A DNA stretch of 64,000 bases from Porphyra umbilicalis (lineage: Eukaryota; Rhodophyta; Bangiophyceae; Bangiales; Bangiaceae): the NCBI GenBank assembly GCA_002049455.2, contig KV919036.1:42995-106994 (forward strand), written 5' to 3'. Below, piece after piece: positions 54,326 to 64,000 of this stretch. The notes beneath the pieces are model-generated. The model was given only the letters and a program-made list of their open reading frames with translations. It was not told the origin of the DNA and searched no databases. The position numbers and the translations under genes are program-made. How positions within the stretch are numbered: position 1 is the stretch's first letter; the number at the start of each line of letters is the position of its first letter.

Positions 54326-56127
54326 ATGTTCCGGTGCTTGTACCCGGGGTGCCGGCGAACGTTTCCTTTACGCATGAACGTCGGCCGGCATATGCGCAGA
54401 TCTCACGGCTCGACGACGGGGCTGCCGCGGGCGTCTACCTCCGCACCACCTATCCCCACTGCCTCGTCATCGGATGATGAGGGGGTACCACACTTGACGA
54501 GCCCCTCCCCCCCTCCATTTCATTTTGCACCGCCTCTGCCTGGTGTGGAAGACTTGTTTGAGCGCGACCTGGACCTGGATACGGACTACGGCAGTGAGCC
54601 CTGCAGCAGCGAAGCCGGCGACGTGGCCGATGTGCACGACTTAGACAGCCTCTTCAACTTCGACGACGACGACACGCCCGCTCAATTGCTGCCGGGCGAT
54701 GCGGGCGACTCCCTCTGCGGGAAGGTCTTGAAGCACTTTGCGGAGCTGAATGATGCAGAGCAAGGCAAGCCTGTCTACGACGCTGCTCAGCGGATGGTGG
54801 AGGGCCTCGGTTTTGACACGCGGGCTCTGAGGAGCGTCTTCACGCACATGTGCACGTCTGGGGGGGCAGGTCTCTCACGCGTCCAGACAAAGGAGCTGTA
54901 CCAGGTGGTAGTTGAGATTGAGGAGGCAACGGGTGCGGAGCGGCCTCCTTTCACTACGCGCTTTCCCTCCTTGTTCTCCTTCTGGAACGCCGTGCGCGCA
55001 GAGAAGCGGCGCCTGCTGGGTCGGTTGGGATGGAAGACCGCTGAGCTCCCGATCAAAGGACGGCGGTACAAGGTGATCTACCGGGACGGCCTCGACACCA
55101 TGCAGTATGAGCTGCGGCGCGCCTTGACGATAAGGTGGGAGCGTCACGGCCCGTTTGGCTCTTGCATGGCGGCATCAACCGCATCGACCGATGCCGGCAG
55201 TGGCGAAGACGACGCCGACGACGGGAGCTCCGGATTGGATGACGCGGCCCCAGACTCGGAGCTCGCACGAGCTGCGCGCATTGCAGATAAATTCGCACGT
55301 GATGCATGCCGTGGCGCGCAACGTGTCGGCCAAGGACGCGATGCACCAGATGTCGGCGGCGGACCTCGGAGTCTCCGGGCCGATACGCTGTGCTCATGCG
55401 GATTGCCCCAGAGCCCTGTGCCACCTGTTGATGAAGAGAGTCAGGAGCGCATCCTCTGCGACATATTTGACGGCGAGTCGTTCAGGGAGCAGCGCGACGA
55501 CGTCCGCCGCATGTTTGGCGACGACTTACGCATGCTTGGGGTCTACCTCTACTCAGATGGCACGACTCTGAGTACTTCTGGAGGTATGTTATCATTCTTT
55601 GCTACTCTTTCTAGAGCGTAAGATTCTTTCGGCATGCCGAGCGCACACAACATGCCGCCTGGAGTACTCTCGTCCGGCCCCACATGCTAACGTTTTGAAC
55701 TTTTGTTCTCCGGCAATGTTGATGGCATTCTTTTTGGCCTCACTTAATCGCGTTCTGCTCTTGTTTGGCCGATTTCCTCGTGCTGCTACCTTCGGTTGCT
55801 GCAGCCGGGTCCGCCTTTCGCATCAGGATGCGCGTGGTCAACATCGTTACCAGCAAAGTTGGCTGGTACACTGTCGCATACGTGCCTTCTATCGCCGCGA
55901 AGCACGAGCCCATGTCAAAGCCAAAGGCCGCTCAGGCGCGCGCAGAGTTGTTACAGCGCACGATTGGCCTCGTCTTCTATCGGTGCATGCTCGCGAGTCA
56001 CTGCGGTGCCGAGATGCGTCTCCGAGATGGAACGAAGGTCATTGTGTCTCCTCGCGTACTCCTCTTCGTGTGCGACCAACCGGAAGAACGAGCGGTGCTG
56101 GGCTTGAAGCGCCACGGCAGCACGTGA
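54326..56127 (+). CDS. C2H2-DDE transposase fragment, Plavaka-like
   Basis: Exon 1 (54326-55583) begins with a C2H2 finger (C-x4-C-x12-H-x4-H in FRCLYPGCRRTF...). An acidic linker and a helical region follow, then GVYLYSDGTTLSTSG with a candidate catalytic Asp. The intron at 55584-55804 is 221 bp, phase 1, GTATGT...CTGCAG. Exon 2 (55805-56127) gives RIRMRVVNIVTSKVGWYTVAY-type sequence and DQPEERAVLGLKR. The order finger, YSD-T, gap, D-PE matches my recollection of fungal Plavaka/KDZ-like (CACTA-related) transposases. At about 526 codons it is roughly half the usual length. The end may be another splice donor (GTGAG at 56122) or a truncation. Confidence 0.6.
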
Positions 56128-56161
56128 GATTGTACGCCATGCATGGCCCGCTCCAACGCAA

Positions 56162-56200
56162 GCTCGAATGTCGGGGACAAGCGGCCCCCGACATTCGAGC
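56162..56200. repeat. 15-bp perfect hairpin
   Basis: GCTCGAATGTCGGGG and its exact complement flank 9 nt. It marks the point where homology to the copia B right flank stops. Confidence 0.8.
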
Positions 56201-56446
56201 CTGCGCCACGTCAATGCCGCCGCCGCTGCCGAGACGGTCGGCGGGCGGTGTTGTGGAGGGCGCAAAAAGGGGAGCACGTCGGCCGGGCCCACCGGCGTGG
56301 CGGCGGTCTAAAGAAAAGCGCCGCGGGCCCACAAGCGTCGGCGTGGAGTGGTTATTTAATTGGGCACGGCTCGTTCCTCCCAGTCGTTTGGGATTTGTGG
56401 CGGGGCGGCGGGCGACCCTGCACCCCGTCACTGGGGGTAGCCGGCT

Positions 56447-57021
56447 TGTTGTGGGGGCGGGGGGGAGCAGCTACTCAGTGCTCCCCGCGCCCACGGCACC
56501 CCGGTTAAGTCCTCCGGCAGGTGGCGGCCGCCGTGGGTGTCCCCGTCTCGGGGCAACCCATGGCAGCCGCGACCCACGGCAGGCGGCCGGGCTGTGTGGC
56601 CAGCCGCGCCAACGACGTGGGGTCACCGCCGGCCAGGATGTGGGGGAGTCCTGGCAGGCGCGGTGGGGCGGACGCGGAACGGCTTCACACGGGCAGCGGC
56701 GACCTTGCCTGGGCACCGCTCCTGGCGGGTTGCAAACCGGGGCGGGCGTGGGGGCCCGCACCGGGGAGAGTGAGCCCGCACGAGGCGCGCGGGCAGGGCG
56801 CGCTGGGGGAGTGTTGGTAGAGGGCGGGGTGCCGTGGGAAGAGCGGGCGCCGCTTGAGCGGGTATACAAGGACGCGCCGCGGGGGCCTGCCCCAGGCGCA
56901 AAGGGAGAAGACAGAGCGTTTACCATTTTCTCATCTGCGTCTAGCTACCGTGGAGGAGAACGAGCACACGCGCACACACTCGTGCCGGGCGCGCGCGTAA
57001 GCAACATGTTCTCTCACTACA
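56447..57021 (+). repeat. 5' LTR of copia A
   Basis: It is 575 bp, TGTTGTGGGGG to CTCACTACA. The target copy CGGCT is at 56442. By eye it differs from the 3' LTR at a few dozen positions, so the insertion is not recent. The TATA-like box is TATACAAGG, against TATATAAGG in the 3' LTR. Confidence 0.95.
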
Positions 57022-57033
57022 GGTTATGGGCCC
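57022..57033 (+). promoter_or_regulatory. Primer-binding site, half tRNA-iMet type
   Basis: GGTTATGGGCCC abuts the LTR and is complementary to the anticodon arm of initiator tRNA-Met, as in Drosophila copia, which primes with a cleaved 5' half tRNA. Confidence 0.8.
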
Positions 57034-57259
57034 TGTCTTCCTATTTGGCCTGGCATCTGCCCCTGGGACCCCGCTGCCGCCGGCGCTTTCACACGCGGCC
57101 GGTGATCCGGGGTGCACCGGGCAGACGCGGGTGGTGTACGTGGACGGCATCCTCATCGTGCCCACACCGGGACCTAAGCGTTCAAGGACCGAGGCGGCGG
57201 AGCAGTCGGCGGAGGTGGACGACGCCACCGAAGGTGGGACGGTGCCGCGGCGGCAGTAA
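57026..57259 (+). CDS. Short leader ORF between primer site and gag
   Basis: There are 77 codons starting inside the primer-binding site (MGPVFLFGLA) with a PKRSR basic patch, in a different frame from gag. It may be an upstream ORF or chance. No homology is known. Confidence 0.25.
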   Translation: MGPVFLFGLASAPGTPLPPALSHAAGDPGCTGQTRVVYVDGILIVPTPGPKRSRTEAAEQSAEVDDATEGGTVPRRQ

Positions 57260-57356
57260 GCCGGGACGGGACAAGGCGTGCGTTCAAGTCGTTTGTAGCA
57301 CGCGGCGGCCGGTTGGCCGGACACGACGTGGCCAACGAGATCAACCGGTCGGCACA

Positions 57357-60300
57357 ATGACGGGTGACGGCGTCCCGCGCGTCACCAAATTGGACACTGA
57401 CAACGATTTACAGTGGGCGGTCGAGATCGAACACATTATGCGGTTCAAGGGCTGTTGGGTGGCTGTGTCCCCTAAGGAGGATTCGACCCCCCCTGTGGGC
57501 CCAACTCCTCTCCGCGTCGATGGGGAGGTGGATGCCGGGTCCGATGCCTTGGCGGACGCCGGATCGAGTGCCGCGCACGCCGCGGCCGTGAAGATGGCGT
57601 CCGATACCGCGGAGGCCGAGGCCCTGAACGAGGAACAGGCCATGTCCCTGATTGTCCTCCACGTGAAGCCGCACCATCTGTCCACGTTTCTCCGCCACGC
57701 TACGGCGCGTGAAGCCTGTGAGGCGCTGGAGCGTGAGTTCCGCTCCCGCGGCCCGGAGCGGATGCTCAACCTGCGCCGGGAGCTCACTACGCTCAAGATG
57801 GGGCGAAACGATCCCGTCGTGCGCAAGTTCAACCGTGGCGGGGCGCTCTTTTGGGAGCTTAAGGCGCTCGGCGCCGACGTCGGCGACGAGCAGCTCGTCA
57901 CGGCGCTGCTGGTAGGCCTACAGGGCAAGTACGATCTCGTCGCGACGGTGCTGGCGGTGCAGCCAGGCATCACGGTGGAGATGGCGCAGGAGCAGCTGCA
58001 GGCGACGGAGACGCGACTCGGCCTGATCAAGGGAGCCGACGTGGGGAGCGCCCTCACGGCGGCTGATAAGGCCCGCCCCCGCGCGAAAAATCGCGGGGGT
58101 CATCGCGATATGGCGGACATGCGTTGCTACGAGTGCAACGAAATGGGGCACTAAAAGCGCATCCGCACCAAGCGGGCCAAAGGCGGTCGACTGGCGCGTG
58201 GTGGCGCCGGCGCGGCGGGCCTCGCCATGATGGCGCTCGTTGCAGACGGCACGTTCGCGCTGGGCACGTGGGTCATGGACAGCGGAGCCTCCCACCACAT
58301 GACGGGGCAGGCGGAGCTGCGGACGCACGCCAGGCAGTGCGCGCCAGTGCACAGCCTTCTGGCGGACGGGGGGGAGCGTGTCGCCACCACGAGTGGGACG
58401 GTGCACCTGACCATCGAGGCCGACGAGGGAGAAACGACTCTTTCGCTCCTCGACGTGCTGATGGTGCCCGGGCTAATGATATCCCTCTTCTCTGTGCGCC
58501 TGGCGTCGGCCTGCGGGTACGAGATCGAGTTCCACCAGAACAGAGTGCTCGTGAAGCACAAGGGGACAGTGGAGCTGCAGGGCACTCTGCGCGGCAAGCT
58601 GTACGTGCTGGCAACGGTGGACGAGGTGGGTGCGGAAATGACGGCCGCGGCGACACCAACGGCGGAAATGTGGCACCGTTGATTTGCGCAGCTCGGCGCC
58701 ACGCTGCTGGAGCGCACCGCGGGCGCCGTCGACGGCATGCACCTTCTTAAGGCGCATGTCGCGGGGCTGCGGGAGGCCGATTGCCCGCCGTGCATCCGCG
58801 GCAAGATGATCCGCGCGCCTTTCCACGCACGTGACACCACGACCACCGAGCCGCTGCAGATCATGCACACCGACGCGGCGGGGCCGATGGAGATCCGCTT
58901 CGCCGGGGGCGCGGTCTGCATGGTCAGCGTCATCGACGACTACTCGCGCTTCAAGGCGCTCGTGCCGGTGCAGACGAACGAGGAGGCCAAGGACGTGGTC
59001 ATCGCCGTCGTCAACCGATGGGAGGTACAAACGGGGAAGCGCCTCAAGGTCGTTCGCTCCGACGGCGGAAAGGAGTACACCGGTAGGGATTGGCCCCGGT
59101 GGCTTTCCGAGAAAGGCGTGCAGCACCAGCCGACCACCCGCTACACGCTGCAGTCAAACGGCGTAGCGGAGCGCTACAACCGAGTCGTCGTGGAGCTCAT
59201 GATGGCGGCATTGCTCGACTCCGGGCTGGACCGCAAGTATTGGGTCAAGGCAGCCGTCACCGTGAAATACCTCGGCAACCGGGTGGTCGGGCGGCAGCAG
59301 TCCGTCACGCCGTACGAGCTTTTCCACGGGGTGCGCCCCAACGTGGCGCACCTACGGCCGTTTGGGTGCCGCGCATGGGTACATGTGCCAACTGCGCTGC
59401 GAGGCAAGCTGTCGCCGAGAGCGGTCGAGGGCATTATTTTCGGGTATGGGATCGACCAAAGGGGCTCCCGTATTCTCGTGGACGGAGAGGTGGAGACGAG
59501 CCGTGACGTTCGCTTTTCCGAGTCGGCCGACACCTCCCTGCCCTCCCCGCGCACGCGCTCTGCAGTGCTTCGAGTGCCTACTGACTCTGCCTACGTCCAC
59601 GTTCCTGCGGAGCTCGATGCTGTCGGCGGGCACGACGTCGCCACCCCCGAGGCTCCCATGCGGATGGGACACGCAAACCCGACAGGCGGCTCGACGGCGC
59701 CGGCACTCGACGCTTCGATTGATGCTGCCATCGCGGCTGCTCGCGTGTTGGCCTCCTCCGCCCGCGCCAACGCCACCGCGTCCGACGATTTGGACGGCAG
59801 CGACGTAGGGTGCGAGGGAACCAGCGGGTCGGAGGATGCTGACAGCGCCCCGGAGGATGGCGACGTTGTGGCGGCGGTCCCGACGGACTCGCGGCCTTGT
59901 CCCCCCCCCCGCGCGGACGCGGCGACCGGGGCGTTTACATCCCGCTCCCCGGTTCGTTTGCTGCGGGCCCACCCGCCGCAGCGGGGTCACGCCAGGATGG
60001 CGGCCGCGACGGCCGGGACACAGCTGGGGGCGATTGGTTGGGCGCTCGCCACGAAGGGCGGGCGTGCTACCGACCAGACGCGCATCCACCAGGCGCCACG
60101 CGCACCGGTCTTGGCGGCGTTTGACGTTGCTGTCAAGGCGGAGGTGGACGCCCTGTGGCAGAACGGGACTTGGTATCTGACCGACCTGCCGCCGGGCAAG
60201 CCGGTGACCGACACCGAGATGCTGTGTGAGCGCAAGCGCGGACCGGGCGGCAAGGTGGTCCGCTGGGAGGGGCGGTATGTCGGCCATGGGGACAAGCAGA

Positions 60301-61613
60301 CGTACCTGCTCGACTAAGACGAGGTGTGGGCGCCCGTGGTGCGCTACACCACACTACGCACGTTTCTCGCGCACTGCGCGGCGGAGGGGATGACAATCCT
60401 GCAGCTCGACACCGAGACCGCCTTCCTCAACGGGCAGGTGGAGGAGGAGATCCACGCGCGTCAGCCCAAGGGGTATGAGCGAGGCGACACTACCAAAGTC
60501 TGCCGCCTGGTGAAGGCGATATATGGCCTGAAGCAGGCCGCACGGGCCTGGCACAAGAAGCTGGACGCGGTCCTGGCCGCGGCGGGCTTCACGCCCTGCG
60601 ACGCGGACCCCTGTCTGTACACGGGCGCGCGCGGGGACGTGGTTGTGTTCATCCTCATCTATGTCGACGACCTCTTGGTGGCGGCCGCCACAAAGGCCGC
60701 GGCAGAGTTGGCCAAGGGGGCGATCACCGGCGTCTTCAAGGCGCGTGAGATGGGGGAGCCGTCGTTCTTCCTCGGGCTTCACATCGTCCGAGACGCGGAC
60801 AAGGGGACCCTGAAGGTGGGGCGGCACCAGTACGTCACCACCCTGCTGTAGCAGGTTGGCCTGGACAAGGCCAACCCGGTGCGTCTGCCGATGGGGGTCG
60901 GTGCCCGCCTCACCAAGGACGGGAAGCCCCTGATGGGGGCTCTGATCAAGACCGACCAGGAGCTGGTCGGCTCGCTACTGTACCTGGCGACGGGAACGCG
61001 GCCGGTCATCTCGTTCGCCGTGGGGCAGCTCACGCGGCACAAGTCCGCGCCCAGAATGGAGCACCTCGCGGCGGCCAAGACAGTCCTACGCTACCTTAAG
61101 GGGACCGCGTCGCTAGGCCTCACGTACGGCAGCGCCGCGGCGATGGTCGGGTATAGTGACGCTGACTACGCCGGAGACCTGGACACGCGGCGGTCCACTA
61201 CGGGCTACGTGTTCACCTTCAACGGTGCAGCCGTCAGCTGAACTAGCAAGCGCCAGCCGTCGGTCGATCACTCGACGACCGAGTCGAAGTATATCGCGGC
61301 GGCGACCGCCGCGAAGGAGGCTGTATGGTTGTCCCGCCTGATCAAGGACCTGACGGTGACGGCGGCGCCGATGCGGATGCGATGAGACTACCAGAGCGCG
61401 CTGGCGGTCATGCACAACCCGGTCTCCTCGCTCAAGACGAAGCACATCGACATCGCGTACCACTTCGTACGCGAGAAGGTGGCCGGCAAGTAGCTGCTGC
61501 CTGAGCACGGCCCCACGGGGGAGATGGCAGCCGACATCCTCACGAAGCCCCTGCCGGTCCCGGCGTACACGACGTGCCTAACCGCCGAGGGGCCCGTGGC
61601 CTACGCTCTTTGA
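57357..61613 (+). pseudogene. Copia A gag-pol polyprotein with seven internal stops
   Basis: A single 1419-codon frame from ATG 57357 to TGA 61611 has no indels. In order it encodes Gag (MTGDGVPRVTKLD), a zinc knuckle CYECNEMGH whose last Cys is Arg, and protease VMDSGASHH (58278). Integrase follows with a CPPC zinc pair, Asp (58872), Asp (59061) and Glu (59169), which is DD35E. RT has YVDDLLVA (60660). RNase H has GYSDADYAGD and TTESKY. The stops are TAA 58152, TGA 58680, TAA 60315, TAG 60849, TGA 61239, TGA 61383 and TAG 61491. The TGA at 61239 sits at the conserved Trp of VSW-SK-QP. Four of these stops are shared with copia B. Confidence 0.92.
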
Positions 61614-61626
61614 GGGTCGACGCCCG

Positions 61627-61634
61627 CGGGGGAG
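61627..61634 (+). promoter_or_regulatory. Polypurine tract
   Basis: GGGGGGAG-type purine run immediately before the 3' LTR; the expected plus-strand primer. Confidence 0.75.
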
Positions 61635-62209
61635 TGTTGTGGGGGCGGGAGGGAGCAACTGCTAAGTGCTCCCCGCGCCCACGGCACCCCGGTTAAGTCC
61701 TCCGGCAGGTGGCGGCCGCCGTGGGTGTCCCCGTCTCGGGGCAACCTATGGCAGCCGCGACTTACGGCAGGCGGCCGGGCTGAGTGGCCAGCCGCGCCAA
61801 CGACGTGGGGTCACCGCCGGCCAGGATGTGGGGGAGTCCTGGCAGGCGCGGGGGGGCGGACGCGGAACGGCTTCACACGGGCAGCGGCGACCTTGCCTGG
61901 GCACCGCTCCTGGCGGGTTGCAAACCGGGGCGGGCGTGGGGGCCCGCACCGGGGAGAGTGAGCCCGCACGAGGCGCGCGGGCAGGGCGTGCTGGGGGAGT
62001 GTGGGTAGAAGGCGGGGTGCCGTGAGGAGAGCGGGCGCCGCTTGAGAGGGTATATAAGGACGCGCCCCGGGGGCTTGCCCCAGGCGCAAAGAAAGAAGAC
62101 AGAGCGTTTACCATTTTCTCATCTGCGTCTAGCTACCGCGGAGGAGAACGAGCACACGCGCACGCAATCTAGCCGGGCGCGCGCGTGAGCAACCTAGCCT
62201 CTCACTACA
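61635..62209 (+). repeat. 3' LTR of copia A
   Basis: It is 575 bp with a TATATAAGG box at about 62051, followed by the target copy CGGCT. Confidence 0.95.
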
Positions 62210-62516
62210 CGGCTGACCACATTGGCCTAGGGCTTTCCCTGGGGTTTGCCGGGAGACACGGTGTGGCGGAAAGAGCGGCTGCCCTGCCGCGGTCTTGGAA
62301 AGGGCGCAACGGCGCGGCCGTGACCGTGGTGCGCGAGCAGGGCCCGCGGCGGTGACCGTGGGTGGGCTCAACACGGGCAATCCACCCCTGCGCTCTTCTT
62401 TTTCGAGGTTAATCTCTCCAATGAAATTAAATGTTCGTTGACAGAGTGCCCTGACAAGACAAATTCCATTCCTCTTCCATTTCTTTTCCATACCATTGTA
62501 CGGCTGAGCCACGAGT
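62210..62516. other. Copia A right flank
   Basis: This is a reverse copy of 40013-40164 joined directly to 38043-38190. It is the empty site for the CACTA-like insertion. No gene is seen. Confidence 0.6.
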
Positions 62517-63297
62517 AGGGTTGTGCATCACGCCCGGGGCGTGCTAAATTGGACGCATGGTGCGTGCGATTTGACGTGTTTTGGGCGTGTCACGCCCGGC
62601 ACGCCCAGAAATTTTGGGGGCGTGATTGGGGCGTGCTTGGCAAAAACTGTACAAAATATCGCATGCAGCTAGGCTTGTTGAGTGCGCCCCGATTTTCGGG
62701 GCGCTGGTGCATAATGCGCCCCTGAGCGCCCTTTGAGCACTCAGTGGGCCCTGAGCACCCCTCAAGCGCCCGTTGTAGCACCCATAAATGATCAGGTAGC
62801 CCCCTCTTTTCTTACATTTTGACTGTGTTTCGTGGAAACTAGCGACCATCTGTGACTTTCTCCATGCATGTGAAAGAAGGACTGTTGACGGTCATCCGCA
62901 AGCCTTAATGTGTCTGCGTGCCGCCCACAGCGGCAGCTCCCAAGGACAAACAAGAGAACAGCTGAATACGTTCCAGGTGGTGATGTAGACAACCAGACCG
63001 TCGGGCCATGAGGGCAAGAAACACACCCACACCATACACAGTCACGCCGACATATTCACGTCTGCAGCCTTGGCCAAGTAGATATCCTTGCCAAAGATGT
63101 CTTCCAGTCGCGAAAGGTGGTTGAGAAGGATGCTGCTGCTCTGGCGCCAAGACGACGGCCATCGCTGCTGCCATCGCCACCTTCTGACGGGCCCTTCCCG
63201 CCTTACCGCTGGGGCACCTGCAGCCAGGGCTGCGCCCCCATAGAGGCTGCAGACAGAATCGTCGGGCACTCGGTCGACCACGTAGTTAAAATGTTAG
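62517..63297 (-). mobile_element. Duplicated, truncated hAT-in-hAT
   Basis: It starts TAGGGTTGTGCATCACGCCC after the target GCCACGAG. The second hAT begins at 62671 (TAGGCTTGTTGAGTG). The match to 37261-38034 ends at about 63297, then unrelated sequence follows. Confidence 0.8.
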
Positions 63298-63496
63298 AGC
63301 AAACCCTACAACGTCGATCCCATTCTCCAATTGGGGAATCTAGAGGTGCAACGTGTGGCACGCTGAATGGAAAGCCCATTCTGGGGGCCCTGTTTGGGGC
63401 CAGGCGCGATGTAGTTGGGTTGAAACGAGCCACGAGACCGTCCGAATGGGGTCATTTTTGCTGGGTTGAGCCCAGCCCCATTCTGCTACATCAAAT
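63298..63496. other. Repeat-like sequence with CCCATT motifs
   Basis: GAGCAAACCCTACAACGTCG near 63297 matches the edge of the 5.1-kb fragment in reverse. AATGGGG motifs recall 4.9 kb. No gene is seen. Confidence 0.35.
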
Positions 63497-64000
63497 ATGA
63501 GTGAAACCGAAGAAGCGCTAAATGATCTCCATCGGTGCTTAATGAAACGGAGCCACCGAAAATATGGCCTGAAAGCGTGTGAAGCAGTCGCGGTAAGATC
63601 GCCACGTCCCTATCAAGCACCAGATATGCCGCTACAATCGTCGAAACCGATGACAACGTCGAAGAGAAGGAAATTTACAGGGACTATCGGGCCGACACCT
63701 GGCACGGCCACGACATAAACATGGCACCCAAAAGATGCGACGGGCCCTGGGCACTGTGCGGTCTCCTCGTGTACAGTCTCTTCGGTGGCAATCGGATCTG
63801 TTCGGGGCACCCAAGAAGCGGTAGGCGGCTGGGCGGGCAAACAGGCCAACGGGCGTCGTCTTTTCTGCGATCCGCATCGTGCGGCAGGATCGTCACGAGA
63901 TGCCAACAGGTCAGATACATCGCCAGCGACACTCTCGGGAGTTATTTTCAAACCGCCCAGCCTGGGGGGAGGCGTTGTGATTGGCCGAAGCAGTAAATCG
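63497..64000 (+). CDS. Hypothetical ORF running off the right edge, one TAA
   Basis: It starts MSETEEALNDLHRCLMKR and continues for 73 codons to a TAA at 63716-63718. The same frame then stays open to the window end (about 94 more codons, including GVIFKPPSLGGGVVIG). No family is recognised. The minus strand is also fairly open here, so the call is weak. Confidence 0.25.

Larger units (their letters stand above)
56447..62209 (+). mobile_element. Ty1/copia element A, full length
   Basis: The element is 5763 bp with two 575-bp LTRs, a primer-binding site, one gag-pol frame and a polypurine tract. The perfect 5-bp target duplication CGGCT lies at 56442-56446 and 62210-62214. Seven internal stops make it non-functional under the standard code. 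Confidence 0.95.
56200..63297 (+). repeat. Segmental duplication, copy with copia A
   Basis: This is an inverted match to 37261-44240. The right break at 63297 cuts into the second hAT. This copy lacks the 1.8-kb CACTA-like insertion. Confidence 0.85.

Noticed and set aside
57357-61613. A clean code reassignment such as TAA/TAG = Tyr or Gln throughout
   Set aside because: The expected residues differ between sites (Tyr, Gln, Trp, Arg, Cys, Gly), and the Harbinger, Tc1 and Plavaka-like genes use TGA or lack internal stops. Only rare recoding or decay remains plausible.
1-64000. Giant-virus origin (GC-rich, MITEs)
   Set aside because: Full copia elements, several nested transposon classes and spliced genes of about 220-bp introns fit a cellular eukaryotic genome better; no viral core gene was seen.

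Overview
The window looks like nuclear DNA of a GC-rich unicellular eukaryote whose lineage I cannot name. The evidence is GT-AG introns of about 220 bp, LTR retrotransposons, four kinds of cut-and-paste DNA transposon, long GGC/GCC repeats, and no operon or Shine-Dalgarno organisation. One ambiguous base (13093) and several frameshifts at poly-G/poly-C runs suggest a draft assembly with homopolymer errors.

Layout. 1-2.2 kb is a higher-order GGC repeat. 2.3-3.9 kb (minus) is a PIF/Harbinger transposase. 4-9 kb holds MITE and foldback sequence. 9.4-12.7 kb carries two Lys/Ala/Asp-rich, probably nuclear proteins. From 14.8 to 31.4 kb there is a large inverted duplication. Its arms each carry a predicted membrane protein (called gene X here) and a small secreted Cys-rich protein (gene Y), around a 3.4-kb spacer with an arylamine N-acetyltransferase (NAT) gene.

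31.3-38.0 kb is a nest of transposons that can be ordered from target-site duplications (TSDs): a hAT element holds a 3.2-kb Mutator-like element and a second hAT. The Mutator-like element holds a Tc1/mariner with an intact DD34E transposase, and a third hAT sits in the tip of that mariner. 38.2-40.0 kb is a CACTA-like insertion.

40.2-44.0 kb (minus) and 56.4-62.2 kb (plus) are two copies of one Ty1/copia insertion with the same 5-bp TSD, spread by a second inverted segmental duplication. A third, internally deleted copia lies at 46.6-49.0 kb. 49.9-52.4 kb is a spliced host-like or transposon-accessory gene, and 54.3-56.1 kb is a spliced C2H2-plus-DDE transposase fragment resembling fungal Plavaka elements.

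A recurring oddity is otherwise coherent reading frames broken by single stop codons without frameshift: three TAA in the spliced gene at 50-52 kb, a TAG in the nuclear protein at 11.9 kb, a TGA in one gene X copy, and many in the copia elements. This is either widespread nonsense decay or rare stop-codon readthrough/reassignment. The sequence alone does not settle it.
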